A DNA stretch of 64,000 nt from Lachnospiraceae bacterium (lineage in GTDB: Bacteria > Bacillota > Clostridia > Lachnospirales > Lachnospiraceae): positions 1 to 64,000 of the forward strand of contig JAFXTJ010000032.1 in the NCBI GenBank assembly GCA_017535945.1. Direction: 5' to 3'. The stretch's first letter is position 1. The number at the start of each line of letters is the position of its first letter. Positions 1-8,675 of the stretch are shown piece after piece. The notes beneath the pieces were generated by a model that searched no databases, was not told the DNA's origin, and worked only from the letters and a program-made list of their open reading frames with translations. The position numbers were made by a program, and so were the translations under genes.

Positions 1-38
1 ATCCCTCCGTTTCCCTGCCGCGTGACAGGTCTCTTAAT

Positions 39-2258
39 TCATTTTTCCGGTGACGACCCGATATATTCTGTCGGGAACGGGACCTTCACCGGATAGCTTC
101 CGGTCACGGACTGCGTCAGCGTGTGCGCCTGCTCGGAATAGGAGAGCGTGACACGGCAATACTGTCCTTCCTCACAGGAATAGCCGTCCCCGTCGTCCAG
201 ATAAAGGGTAAACTGTCCGTCGCAGCCCGTATAGACGCGGATCCGATCCGGGAGACCATCGGCTTCGCCCGCATACTCGATATCGGAGGACAGGGGCAGG
301 ATCGATCCCTCGCGCACATAGACCGGGATCCGGTCGAGGGGCGCATCCGCCTGCAGATAGCATCCGCCCTCATAGCGCATTCCGGTGTGGAGATCGTACC
401 AGCCGCAGCCCTTCGGCAGATACACCCTGCGGGTCTTCTCAGAATCCTCTATCTTGACGGAGTCCGGCCGATAGTACATCGGGGTGTAGACAGGGGCCAC
501 TAAGAGCGCGGGGCCCAGGAGGTATTCGTCGCTGATGCCGCGCACCTCCTCATCATCCGGGAAATCCATCAGGAGGCTTCGCATGATCGTGTCGCCGTCG
601 CGGTGTGCGGCGGCTCCGAGGGAGTACAGATAGGGCAGGAGCCGGTATCGCAGCCGGATGTGGGATACGATCGCATCGTAAAAAGGCTCCCCCTCGCTTC
701 CGAACCGCCACGGCTCCCTGGGAGTGTCCGTTCCGTGGGAGCGGAAGATCGGGAGGAAGGTCCCGAATTCCAGCCATCGGACATACAGCTCGCGGTATCC
801 CAGGTCATCCACACCGTCGTTGTAATCCCCGTGCCAGAACCAGACGGGCTGATGGCTCTGATCATTGCAGCCGCGGTTTTCGTATTTGTCGTTGACGGCG
901 AAGAAGCCGCCGATATCCAGGGTCCAGTAGGGCATCCCCGTGAGGCCCATCTTGATGCCTTCCGTGATCTGTTTACGGAGCGTCTCGTACGTCGCGCAGA
1001 TGTCTCCGGACCAGAGGATGGTGCCGTACTGCTGGATCCCGGTGTAGCCGGACCGGGTGAGGTTGACCACCCGTTTTCCGGGCAGATCCCTGCGCCAGTG
1101 TTCATAGATGCCCTTTGCGTGGTACAGACCGTAGGAATTCAGCTTCTCCCAGTCCATGGACTTTCGGGACATATCCCGGACCAGCCGGTACCGCTCCTCC
1201 TCCGGCCGCCTCTTTTCCCCGCTCCAGTCGGCGTCCGAGAAGGGCTCGGCATTGTCGCACCACAGAGCGTCCGATCCGCTGTTCATGATCTCTTCCCGGG
1301 TCTGCTCCCAGTACAGGTCTCTGGCTTCCTCCCGATAGACATCATAGAGATTGGAATTGGGAAGCAGCAGCTTCTCGGCGGCAAATTCCGAATAATTTGA
1401 CGAATCCGTACTCATGTTGGGCCAGATGCTCACCATGAAATGCACGTGATCCTCATGCAGCTTTCTGACCGTGGCGGGCAGATCGGGGAAGCGCTTTTTG
1501 TCGAATTTCTTCTCCCCCCACAATCCGTCCTCCCAGCTGAACCAGTCCTGGACGATACAGTCGATGGGGATGCCCTTTTGACGGAAGGTTGCTGCGACCT
1601 CCTCCAGTTCGGCGCCGGAACGGTACCGCTCCTTGCTCTGGATATAGCCGAAGGCCCATCTGGGCAGCAGGGAGGGCAGACCGGTGATGTGATAGTAACA
1701 GCGCAGGAGATCGGGAATGGTCTTCCCCGTAAACACATAGTATTTCAGCTCCCTGACGCAGTCGATGGTGAACCGGATCCGGTCTCCCTCCGAGGAAAAG
1801 ATCATGGAGGATTCCGAATCGATGAGGATGGCGTAATGCCCCGTGGTGATCAGGAACGGGATGGCGATCCGCATATTGGACTCGTACAGATACTCCGTGC
1901 GGCTCCGGTAATCATAGACCCCGTCCTCATACTGGCCCATTCCGAGCAGCAGCTCATCCGGACCGATCCGGAATTCGATCGCGGCCGAAAAGGCCTCGTA
2001 CGCGGGGACCTCCGCCAGTTCCTCCGTATAGGCCACCTCGCCGTTGGCCGTCTGCTTTTTCCGGAAGGCGGAGGCTCCGGTCTCATACCGGTAGACGGTG
2101 ATGGGGGTGAAGGAGACCGCCGACTGGCTTAAGACCCGCTGCCCTTCCCACAGGAAATCCACGGCTTCCGGGTCACGCTGCCCCTCGGACGGGATCGCTG
2201 CGGCGGGGTAGGTGACGCAGGTGATATCTTCTCTCAGGTTCTCGATCCTTCGGTTCAT
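39..2258 (-). CDS. Glycoside hydrolase family 31 (alpha-xylosidase/alpha-glucosidase type)
   Basis: A 739-residue retaining alpha-glycosidase of family GH31, predicted cytoplasmic because no signal peptide is seen. An N-terminal beta-sandwich precedes a (beta/alpha)8 barrel at roughly residues 195-560. The nucleophile motif LWCDNAEP lies at 332-339 and the acid/base motif WSGD at 416-419, followed by the family-typical WTLDIGGFF. I chose the ATG at 2258 because AAAGGA sits a normal distance upstream; an ATG at 2264 overlaps the permease stop codon but leaves no room for a ribosome site. It is the last gene of a binding protein-permease-permease-glycosidase operon, so it probably hydrolyses the imported oligosaccharide. 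Substrate (xyloside versus glucoside) cannot be decided from the sequence. Confidence 0.9.
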   Translation of the reverse strand: MNRRIENLREDITCVTYPAAAIPSEGQRDPEAVDFLWEGQRVLSQSAVSFTPITVYRYETGASAFRKKQTANGEVAYTEELAEVPAYEAFSAAIEFRIGPDELLLGMGQYEDGVYDYRSRTEYLYESNMRIAIPFLITTGHYAILIDSESSMIFSSEGDRIRFTIDCVRELKYYVFTGKTIPDLLRCYYHITGLPSLLPRWAFGYIQSKERYRSGAELEEVAATFRQKGIPIDCIVQDWFSWEDGLWGEKKFDKKRFPDLPATVRKLHEDHVHFMVSIWPNMSTDSSNYSEFAAEKLLLPNSNLYDVYREEARDLYWEQTREEIMNSGSDALWCDNAEPFSDADWSGEKRRPEEERYRLVRDMSRKSMDWEKLNSYGLYHAKGIYEHWRRDLPGKRVVNLTRSGYTGIQQYGTILWSGDICATYETLRKQITEGIKMGLTGMPYWTLDIGGFFAVNDKYENRGCNDQSHQPVWFWHGDYNDGVDDLGYRELYVRWLEFGTFLPIFRSHGTDTPREPWRFGSEGEPFYDAIVSHIRLRYRLLPYLYSLGAAAHRDGDTIMRSLLMDFPDDEEVRGISDEYLLGPALLVAPVYTPMYYRPDSVKIEDSEKTRRVYLPKGCGWYDLHTGMRYEGGCYLQADAPLDRIPVYVREGSILPLSSDIEYAGEADGLPDRIRVYTGCDGQFTLYLDDGDGYSCEEGQYCRVTLSYSEQAHTLTQSVTGSYPVKVPFPTEYIGSSPEK

Positions 2259-2260
2259 AC

Positions 2261-3088
2261 TCATCCTTTCACGGCGCCGGCGGTCATGCCGGATACGATA
2301 TACTTCTGACCGATCAGATAGACGATCAGCACGGGAAGACTGGTGAGCAGGATGTCCGCGCATACCAGATTCCAGTCCTTAAAATACATCCCGAAGAAAT
2401 TATACACCGAAAGAGTCATGGGCCACTGCTCTGTTCTGTTTAAAAAATACAGAGGGGAGACAAATTCATTCCAGGTATTGAGAAAGGTGAGGACGGTCGA
2501 GGTGGCGATCGCCGGCTTTAACATCGGGAAGACGATGAGGAAGAAGAGCTGTACGGGACCGCAGCCGTCGATCACCGCCGCTTCATCCAGTTCCACGGGA
2601 ACCTTGGCGACGAAGCCGTGGATCAGAAAGGTCATGAAGGGCAGCTGCATGGCCGTATAGAGCAGGATGATCCCGATGGCGGTGTTATTCAGATGCAGGA
2701 ACTGCAGCACCTTAGTGAGCGCGACATAATTGACCGGCAGGGTGATCCCGAGGACAAGGAACAGATACAGGAACTGATTCAGTCTGGTCTGATTCCGCGA
2801 GAGCACGTACGCGGCCAGTGCGGCGAAGAGGACACACAGGATCACGGATCCGGCGGAATAGAGGAGGCTGTTGCCGAAGGAGGCCGCGAGTTTTCCTTTT
2901 TCTATGACGGTGACAAAATTGCTCCACCGGATCGGGAGCTCCGGGAGATGCAGATCCATCCGGGAGGCGGCCTTCTTGTCCTTCAGAGAATTGAAGAGGA
3001 TCAAAAGGAGCGGGATCAGGCATATCGAGGAAAAGATCCATGCGATAAAGTTTCGGACGATCGCCAACAGGATTTTCTTTGTTTTCAT
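2261..3088 (-). CDS. Carbohydrate ABC transporter permease (MalG/AraQ type)
   Basis: A 275-residue inner-membrane permease of the CUT1 sugar ABC importer family, with about six transmembrane helices starting at residue 10. The cytoplasmic EAA-like loop reads ELDEAAVIDGCGP, which is where the ATPase docks. It ends in GAVKG, the usual C-terminus of MalG-type subunits. Its ATG overlaps the TAA of the upstream permease by one base (TAATG), so translational coupling is likely, and its own stop overlaps the region of the GH31 start. No ATP-binding subunit is encoded in this operon, so a shared MsmX/UgpC-type ATPase elsewhere is presumably used. Confidence 0.93.
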   Translation of the reverse strand: MKTKKILLAIVRNFIAWIFSSICLIPLLLILFNSLKDKKAASRMDLHLPELPIRWSNFVTVIEKGKLAASFGNSLLYSAGSVILCVLFAALAAYVLSRNQTRLNQFLYLFLVLGITLPVNYVALTKVLQFLHLNNTAIGIILLYTAMQLPFMTFLIHGFVAKVPVELDEAAVIDGCGPVQLFFLIVFPMLKPAIATSTVLTFLNTWNEFVSPLYFLNRTEQWPMTLSVYNFFGMYFKDWNLVCADILLTSLPVLIVYLIGQKYIVSGMTAGAVKG

Positions 3089-3966
3089 TATTCCACCACC
3101 TCGTTTTTGGTCATGATGCGGATCATGTAGATGCCGACGATGATCATGATCACAAACATGACGGATGACAGTGCGGTACCGACGGCGTACTGGCCGGTTC
3201 CGAACTTTTTGAATACGGCGGTGTAGAGCACCTCGGTCGTCGCCTTGCCGGGGCCGCCGTTTGTCAGCGCGTAGACCATATCAAATACCTTCAGACCGTA
3301 GATGACATTTAAGACGGTGGTCGTGGCGAGGGTGGGGAGGATCAGCGGAAAAGTGATATACCAGAATTTCTTCCATCCGCCGGCCCCGTCGATCGCCGCC
3401 GCTTCGTAATAGTCCGATGAGATCGACAGGATCCCGGCGATCAGGATCGTCATGATGTAGCCGACACCGCGCCAGATGTCGACCGCCATCACGGATCCGA
3501 AAGCCAGTTCTGAGGAGACCAGCCATTTCTGCGCCAGCATCTCCAGACCGACGGATCGGAAAAAGGAGTTCAACAGCCCCGATTTGGGATCGAGGATGGA
3601 CTTGAAGATCATACCGATGATCAGGGTCGAGAGCACGGACGGCATGAACACGATGCCGCGGTGCATGTTGAGGAACCGGATGGACTTGGTCAACAGGAGA
3701 GCAAGGATAAGGCCGATCACATTCTTGAGGACGGTTGTGATGAAGGTAAATGCCAGGGTGTTGGAGATGATCTTCATGTAGTTCTCGTCGGCGGAGAATA
3801 CGGTCCGGAAATTCTGAAAACCCACGAAATGGAGCTCGTCAGAGTATGCGGACCAGTCCGTGAAGGAGTATCCCACACCGATCAGACCCGGGAGAAAGAA
3901 AAACACAAAGTAGATGATCAGTGCGCCCAGGGCAAAATATCTCGGATATACTTTATTCCTGTTCAT
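3088..3966 (-). CDS. Carbohydrate ABC transporter permease (MalF/UgpA type)
   Basis: A 292-residue CUT1 sugar permease that pairs with the MalG-type subunit downstream. A hydrophobic first helix (YFALGALIIYFVFFFLPGLI) is followed by several more, and the EAA loop is visible as EAAAIDGAGGWKKFWYITFP. GGGTG lies 8-9 bases upstream of the ATG. The gene is separated from the solute-binding protein gene by a strong hairpin with a T tract on the transcribed strand, so it is probably expressed at a lower level than the binding protein. Confidence 0.93.
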   Translation of the reverse strand: MNRNKVYPRYFALGALIIYFVFFFLPGLIGVGYSFTDWSAYSDELHFVGFQNFRTVFSADENYMKIISNTLAFTFITTVLKNVIGLILALLLTKSIRFLNMHRGIVFMPSVLSTLIIGMIFKSILDPKSGLLNSFFRSVGLEMLAQKWLVSSELAFGSVMAVDIWRGVGYIMTILIAGILSISSDYYEAAAIDGAGGWKKFWYITFPLILPTLATTTVLNVIYGLKVFDMVYALTNGGPGKATTEVLYTAVFKKFGTGQYAVGTALSSVMFVIMIIVGIYMIRIMTKNEVVE

Positions 3967-3980
3967 GTCGGTTCACCCTT

Positions 3981-4020
3981 TTGAAAAACGAGGCTGTCTG
4001 ATCGCTTTCAGACAGCCTCA
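3981..4020 (-). terminator. Intra-operon terminator/attenuator between binding protein and permease
   Basis: On the minus strand a perfect 12-bp stem (arms 4008-4019 and 3990-4001) with a 6-base loop is followed by GTTTTTC. This is a canonical intrinsic terminator located after the binding-protein stop and before the permease start. It should reduce transcription into the permease genes, giving excess binding protein. Confidence 0.8.
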
Positions 4021-4042
4021 TGGTCTCGGTCATTGACCGTTG

Positions 4043-5440
4043 TCAGTTCCAGGCGGGATCGGAAGCGGCCGCTGCCTGTTCCGCTCTCAGCTTATCGATG
4101 TCTTTGAGGACATCCTCGGGGGTCATCTCGTCTAAGAACATGGCGGACATATCGGCACCGATGTCCATCCACGCGGGATTGTAATACTTGACGGATGCCT
4201 GGAAGACGGCGACCTTCTTGGGATATCTGTCGTAGAAATCCTGAACGACAGCCGAGTACGCCGAAGGGGCATTGGAGTACGGAAGCTGATTGAACTTGCC
4301 GACATTCTCCGTCATGTACGCAAGGCTCTCATCGGAGGCCATGAAGGCGAGATACTGCTTGGCGGCGTCGATGTTCTTGGACCCGGAGAAGATGAACCGG
4401 GAGGGGCCGCAGTAATTGACGTTCAGAGCCTGATTGTCACACAGGGGATTGACGAAGTAGCCGATATTGTCGACGGGGAAGCTGGGATCCGCCGCGTTCA
4501 CTTCGGCACCGAGACCCTGGTTGTAGAGCACCATGGCGTACTCGCCGCTCGCGATGGAGGCGGGGGCATCCGCGTACTCGTTGGACATATAGTTGTCGCC
4601 CATGTAACCCTTGTCGGCCAACTCCTTTAACTGCGTGAACATGGTGGTGAGCTCTTTGTTGCCCTCGAAGGTGGCCTTGTTCTCATTGAGCGCATCGGGA
4701 TAGGAGGCATCGGCCTGCGTCGCCGCTACGGCAGCTTCCGTCCAGCACACGTGATGCCATCCGTCCGATACACACTCGTAAATGGGGATGATGCCGGCGG
4801 CCTTGATCTTCTCGCAGACGTCGCAGAATTCGGCGTAGTTGGTGGGGATCGACAGGCCGAGATCCTCGAAGGTCTTGATATTGTAGGCGACTGCCCAGCA
4901 GGCCGAGACGTCCTGGATGGGCTGACCGTAGAGCTTGCCGCCTGCGGACAGCTCAACCGCCGCTGCGGGATCCACGTTGCCTGCCCAGCTTTCGCCGGAG
5001 AGATCCACCGCATTTTTTTCTACATTGAACTGTGTCACGATGGAGAACTGGGAGCTCTGGCCGCCGAAGATATCCGTGCACTCGCCGGCATTGATCTTGG
5101 TCATCAACAGACTCTCATACTGATCGGAAGGAACGATCTGGTAATCCACCTTGATCCCTGTCTGCTCCGTGAACTTCTCACCCAGCTCCATCTCGGCATC
5201 CTGGATCCAGTCCTGGCTTGCCATAAAGGTGATCGTCACATCTTCGCCCGCATCCGCGGTCGCAGCCGCAGTCTCTGCCGGCTTGGCTTCCTCCTTCGCC
5301 GCGCCGTTATCCGCGGGAGCAGACTCCTCCTTGGCGGCAGGCTCGGAAGCGGCTGGTGCGGAAGCGCTTTCCCCGCAGCCTGCGAGGACTCCCATCACCA
5401 TGGTGAAAGACAGTAATGAAACAAGAATTTTCTTTTTCAC
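4043..5440 (-). CDS. Sugar ABC transporter solute-binding lipoprotein
   Basis: A 465-residue family 1 extracellular binding protein. A lipoprotein signal ends in VLAGC with the lipidated cysteine at residue 22, followed by an Ala/Glu/Pro-rich linker of about 45 residues that tethers the domain to the membrane. The body shows typical features such as an early FMASQDWIQDAEMELGEKF stretch. I chose the GTG at 5440 because GGGAGGG lies five bases upstream; an in-frame ATG at 5458 would place that ribosome site inside the gene. It captures an unknown oligosaccharide for the two permeases downstream. The divergent YesM/YesN pair is the likely regulator. Confidence 0.92.
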   Translation of the reverse strand: MKKKILVSLLSFTMVMGVLAGCGESASAPAASEPAAKEESAPADNGAAKEEAKPAETAAATADAGEDVTITFMASQDWIQDAEMELGEKFTEQTGIKVDYQIVPSDQYESLLMTKINAGECTDIFGGQSSQFSIVTQFNVEKNAVDLSGESWAGNVDPAAAVELSAGGKLYGQPIQDVSACWAVAYNIKTFEDLGLSIPTNYAEFCDVCEKIKAAGIIPIYECVSDGWHHVCWTEAAVAATQADASYPDALNENKATFEGNKELTTMFTQLKELADKGYMGDNYMSNEYADAPASIASGEYAMVLYNQGLGAEVNAADPSFPVDNIGYFVNPLCDNQALNVNYCGPSRFIFSGSKNIDAAKQYLAFMASDESLAYMTENVGKFNQLPYSNAPSAYSAVVQDFYDRYPKKVAVFQASVKYYNPAWMDIGADMSAMFLDEMTPEDVLKDIDKLRAEQAAAASDPAWN

Positions 5441-5470
5441 GGTTACCCTCCCTTTCAAAAAGCGAAACGC

Positions 5471-5503
5471 CGGTTGCTGATAATTGACAACCGATTGCTG
5501 ATA
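5471..5503 (+). promoter_or_regulatory. Direct-repeat operator, probable YesN site
   Basis: Two near-identical 12-mers, CGGTTGCTGATA (5471-5482) and CGATTGCTGATA (5492-5503), start 21 bp apart, i.e. two helical turns on the same face. This geometry is typical of AraC-type activators. The repeats lie between the binding-protein gene and yesM and flank or overlap the -35 box of the yesM promoter. Assignment to YesN is inference from proximity. Confidence 0.55.
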
Positions 5504-5513
5504 TGATTATCTT
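5484..5513 (+). promoter_or_regulatory. Sigma-A promoter for the YesM/YesN genes
   Basis: A consensus -35 TTGACA (5484-5489) is followed after 18 bp by TATCTT (5508-5513). Transcription would begin near 5520, leaving a leader of about 60 bases before the kinase gene. Confidence 0.5.
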
Positions 5514-5580
5514 AATTCGATCCCTTTTCCGTTCCCATGGATAAAAAAGGAATCTGACATGGATATTTTTAACCGGGGGT

Positions 5581-7449
5581 ATGATGATCGGACGGAGCAA
5601 AAAAAGTGTGCGGAATACGCTTCAGTTGGTCTTTTTCCTGCTGGTGACGGTGGTCTTCCTGGTGTATATCTCTTACTTCGTCCTGTCCGAATCCCACAGG
5701 ATCAAAAACCGTGCTTTTGAGACCATGAGTCGTGACGTCCGGACGGCGTCGGCCTTCATGGATGAGGAGATCAAGAGCGTCAATACCGTCATGCAGAATG
5801 TCGCTTACTCCAATCTGATCAAGGAGCACTTTCTGCTGTACCTGAACAGACCGACCTCCGCCGGAAACGGGAATTACTCCGAGATGCAGAATATCAAGGT
5901 TCTCACCGATCTGCTCACGGCGATCATGGGACCGTCCCGTCCGGTGGACCAGATCTACCTTTATTCCCTGGATGGGGGCTGCGTGGGCGTCGGCCTGGAC
6001 AACTCCAATACCGGGGATCGCGTCGACGATCAGCCGTGGTACGACGATCTGAGAAACAGTGACGACAATCGGCTGGTCTTCTGCGACCGGGATGAACGTC
6101 TCTCGAAGTATTTCACCTATGAGGAGGGATCGCGCTTCCTCACCGTGGCGTCGGTGTATCTGTCCTCCTATTACAAGCCGCAGGGGGTGATCGAGGTGAA
6201 GCACTCGATCTCCTCCCTCATCTCCCGTCTTAAGAAGATCGACACCGGAGTGTATCATGAAAAAATCTACATCTATGATCAGACGGGCAAGAGCATCTAT
6301 CGCTTCGCCGGAGACGGCATGGCGGACGAGTACGCCGCGCTGGTCATCGATGCGGATCCGGTCACCCTGGACGAACCCCGTCACATATCCTATCAGAAAA
6401 ACACCCACCTGTTTGTGAACACCTCCTCCTACTCGGGATTCACCACGGTGATCGCCATCGATAACCGGGATGTGTACCGGCCGATCTACGATTACATCAG
6501 GGCAAATCTGGTGATCTTCGCGGGATTCGTGGTCCTGATCCTGCTCCTTTCCTATGTGGTGTCCAGGATCATCACGATCCCTGTGATGAAGATGTACTCC
6601 GGGATAACATCGCTGCGCATGGATGATGAGAGCATCCTGACGGGCTCACTTGAGCGGATCGATACCGACATCATCGAACTGGATACGCTGTATTCGGCGG
6701 TGCGGGATATGCACGACCGCGCCAAGGCCTCCATGAACCGGGAGATCGCGCTGAACAATCAGCGCCTGCAATCCCAGATCCTCGCGCTGCAATCCCAGAT
6801 GAACCCGCATTTTCTATACAATTCCCTCGCCACCATCTCCGCGATGGCCGAGGAGGGGATGAACGGGGAGGTGGTGAAGATGTGCCAGACCATCTCGCGG
6901 ATCCTCAGGTATATCTCGTCGGATAAGGATCCGTTAGTGTCTGTGCGCGAGGACGTGTCCCATGCGAAGGATTATCTGGAATGCATGAAGATGCGCTATG
7001 AGGAGGATCTGATCTACAGCATCCATATTCCGGAGGAGATGCAGGAGATCCGGATCCCCAAACTCTGCCTCCAGCTCATTGTAGAAAATTCCATCAAATA
7101 CGCGACGAAAAATGTCCGTGCCCCGTGGCGGATCGAGGTGGACGGCCACCGGACGGGACTGTACTGGGAGATCACCGTCAGGGACAACGGCCCCGGATTC
7201 CGGGAGGAGGATCTGAAGGAGATCAATGATCGCATCGCGTATATCAACGAGACGGAGATGCTCCCCGGCCTGGAGATCAACGGGATGGGGTTGATGAATA
7301 TCTACATTCGTTTCAAGACGCTGTATCGCGGCAAGCATATCTTCCGGGTGAGCAATTATGCGGGCGGGGGCGCGCTGGTCACCATCGGCGGGGAATTTGA
7401 CGCGGGATCGGAGGCGGCTTTTGCAGGGAGCGACGACGCGGAGGGGTGA
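5581..7449 (+). CDS. YesM-type sensor histidine kinase
   Basis: A 622-residue membrane kinase of the YesM/LytS class. A helix at about residues 15-35 and a second near 305-325 enclose an extracellular Cache-like sensor. A HAMP segment follows, then the His_kinase domain with the phosphoacceptor motif MNPHFLYNSLATIS and an HATPase_c domain with NSIKYA and DNGPGF. A second ATG lies at 5584; GGGGG just upstream serves either. It is three bases upstream of its response regulator and divergent from a sugar ABC operon, the classical arrangement for oligosaccharide-responsive systems. The extracellular domain probably senses sugar directly or through the binding protein. Confidence 0.95.
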   Translation: MMIGRSKKSVRNTLQLVFFLLVTVVFLVYISYFVLSESHRIKNRAFETMSRDVRTASAFMDEEIKSVNTVMQNVAYSNLIKEHFLLYLNRPTSAGNGNYSEMQNIKVLTDLLTAIMGPSRPVDQIYLYSLDGGCVGVGLDNSNTGDRVDDQPWYDDLRNSDDNRLVFCDRDERLSKYFTYEEGSRFLTVASVYLSSYYKPQGVIEVKHSISSLISRLKKIDTGVYHEKIYIYDQTGKSIYRFAGDGMADEYAALVIDADPVTLDEPRHISYQKNTHLFVNTSSYSGFTTVIAIDNRDVYRPIYDYIRANLVIFAGFVVLILLLSYVVSRIITIPVMKMYSGITSLRMDDESILTGSLERIDTDIIELDTLYSAVRDMHDRAKASMNREIALNNQRLQSQILALQSQMNPHFLYNSLATISAMAEEGMNGEVVKMCQTISRILRYISSDKDPLVSVREDVSHAKDYLECMKMRYEEDLIYSIHIPEEMQEIRIPKLCLQLIVENSIKYATKNVRAPWRIEVDGHRTGLYWEITVRDNGPGFREEDLKEINDRIAYINETEMLPGLEINGMGLMNIYIRFKTLYRGKHIFRVSNYAGGGALVTIGGEFDAGSEAAFAGSDDAEG

Positions 7450-7452
7450 GAG

Positions 7453-8208
7453 ATGGACGGAAGGACCTATCGTGTGATCATAGCCGAGGATGAGAAGCTG
7501 ATCGCCAAAAACATCGCCAGACACATTGAGGAGGAAAACGCAAACTTCAAGGTCTGCGGGATCTATTCCAACGGAGAAGATGCGCTGCAGGCGGTGCGGC
7601 AGCAGCCGCCGGATGTCGTGTTCACGGATATCTCGATGCCTGTCATGACGGGATTGGAGCTGGCGGGGGAGATCAGCCGCACGATGAACAACGTGAAATG
7701 CGTGATCATCACCGGCTACGCCGAATTTGAATACGCCAGAGAGGCGATCCGCTGTGAGGTGGCAGACTATCTGTTGAAGCCGGTGGACAGCGAGGAGCTG
7801 CGAAGAGTCCTAAAGGATCTGGAACTGTCCCTGACGGATATCTATGATCATGCAAGGGACGAGGGCGGACAGGAATCCTCACTCACACCGGAGGAGATCG
7901 TCCGGCTGGTGGAGGAGTACGTGCAGAATAATTACGCCGGAGATCTGGATCTCAATACGATCGCGCTGAAACTCGGCTTTTCCTCCTCCTATCTGACCAA
8001 GATCTTTAACCGGGTGGAGAAGATCCCGCCTTCGAAGTATATCCGGAATTATCGGATGGGGATCGCAAAACAGCTGATGAACGATAAAGGGATGACCCTA
8101 CAGCAGGTTGCGGCTGCTGTAGGGTACAGTGATCCCTTTCATTTCAGCAGATCTTTTAAACAGACCATCGGCATGACGCCGACGGAATATCGGGAATCCC
8201 TGCAGTGA
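7453..8208 (+). CDS. YesN-type response regulator with AraC DNA-binding domain
   Basis: A 251-residue protein with a receiver domain at residues 7-120 (acidic AEDE pocket, phosphoacceptor Asp59 in VVFTDISMP, conserved KPVD loop). A short linker follows, then a C-terminal AraC HTH pair with the signatures LNTIALKLGFSSSYLTKIF and AAVGYSDPFHFSRSFKQ. It is shorter than many YesN proteins, which often carry an extra central domain. GGAGGGGTGAGAG precedes the ATG, which is three bases after the kinase stop. It probably activates the divergent ABC/GH31 operon through the direct repeats at 5471-5503. Confidence 0.95.
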   Translation: MDGRTYRVIIAEDEKLIAKNIARHIEEENANFKVCGIYSNGEDALQAVRQQPPDVVFTDISMPVMTGLELAGEISRTMNNVKCVIITGYAEFEYAREAIRCEVADYLLKPVDSEELRRVLKDLELSLTDIYDHARDEGGQESSLTPEEIVRLVEEYVQNNYAGDLDLNTIALKLGFSSSYLTKIFNRVEKIPPSKYIRNYRMGIAKQLMNDKGMTLQQVAAAVGYSDPFHFSRSFKQTIGMTPTEYRESLQ

Positions 8209-8224
8209 CCTTTTAAGAGGTCAC
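8205..8224. terminator. Convergent-gene hairpin
   Basis: The inverted repeat GTGACC (8205-8210)/GGTCAC (8219-8224) extends to about eight pairs with a TTAA loop. It spans the stop codons of the two convergent genes. There is no T tract on either side, so termination is uncertain. Confidence 0.35.
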
Positions 8225-8653
8225 GACTCCCTTCTGCAGCATGATGTTGGCGTACAGGGCGGATTCCCCGGTGGTCACGACGGCATAGGCCTTCGCTGCC
8301 TCCTCGTAAAAGGCGAAGCGCTCGATGTGACCGATCATGGCGCTGCCTCTCGGATCGTGCTTCTTGAGGATCTCGGCATAGGTATCCCAGATCGGTGTCT
8401 CCACCGGATCCCCCTTCATGACCTCCATGAGATTGACCGGATGCTCCACATAGGTGTCCAGAGGGAACACCGTGAGGATGGCGTCCAGGATCTCCGGTAC
8501 GCCGTGTCCGTCCAGACGGACGACGATCCCGTTTTTCCCGACGGATGCCGCCGGGAAGTTGCCGTCCGAGATCACGATCCGGTCGGCATGTCCCATCTCA
8601 CACAGAACCTTTAACAGCTCCGGCGATAAGATCTTAGGTATTCCTTTCAGCAT
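8213..8653 (-). CDS. RbsD/FucU family sugar mutarotase
   Basis: A 146-residue protein matching the length and motifs of the RbsD/FucU family, which interconverts sugar anomers (for FucU, alpha- and beta-L-fucose). The N-terminus carries the signature GHADRIVISDGNFPA, with His22 and Asp30 corresponding to catalytic or binding residues, and KHDPRGSAMIGHIERFAFY sits in the C-terminal half. The ATG at 8653 has AGGAGG seven bases upstream. It is the last gene of an alcohol dehydrogenase/aldo-keto reductase/mutarotase operon, which suggests oxidoreductive metabolism of a free monosaccharide such as L-fucose, but the substrate is inferred. Confidence 0.88.
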   Translation of the reverse strand: MLKGIPKILSPELLKVLCEMGHADRIVISDGNFPAASVGKNGIVVRLDGHGVPEILDAILTVFPLDTYVEHPVNLMEVMKGDPVETPIWDTYAEILKKHDPRGSAMIGHIERFAFYEEAAKAYAVVTTGESALYANIMLQKGVVTS

Positions 8654-8675
8654 GATGATTCCTCCTGACTTTTTT

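Noticed and set aside
5556..5581. An upstream ATG at 5559 as the start of yesM
   Set aside because: It is out of frame with the kinase coding sequence.
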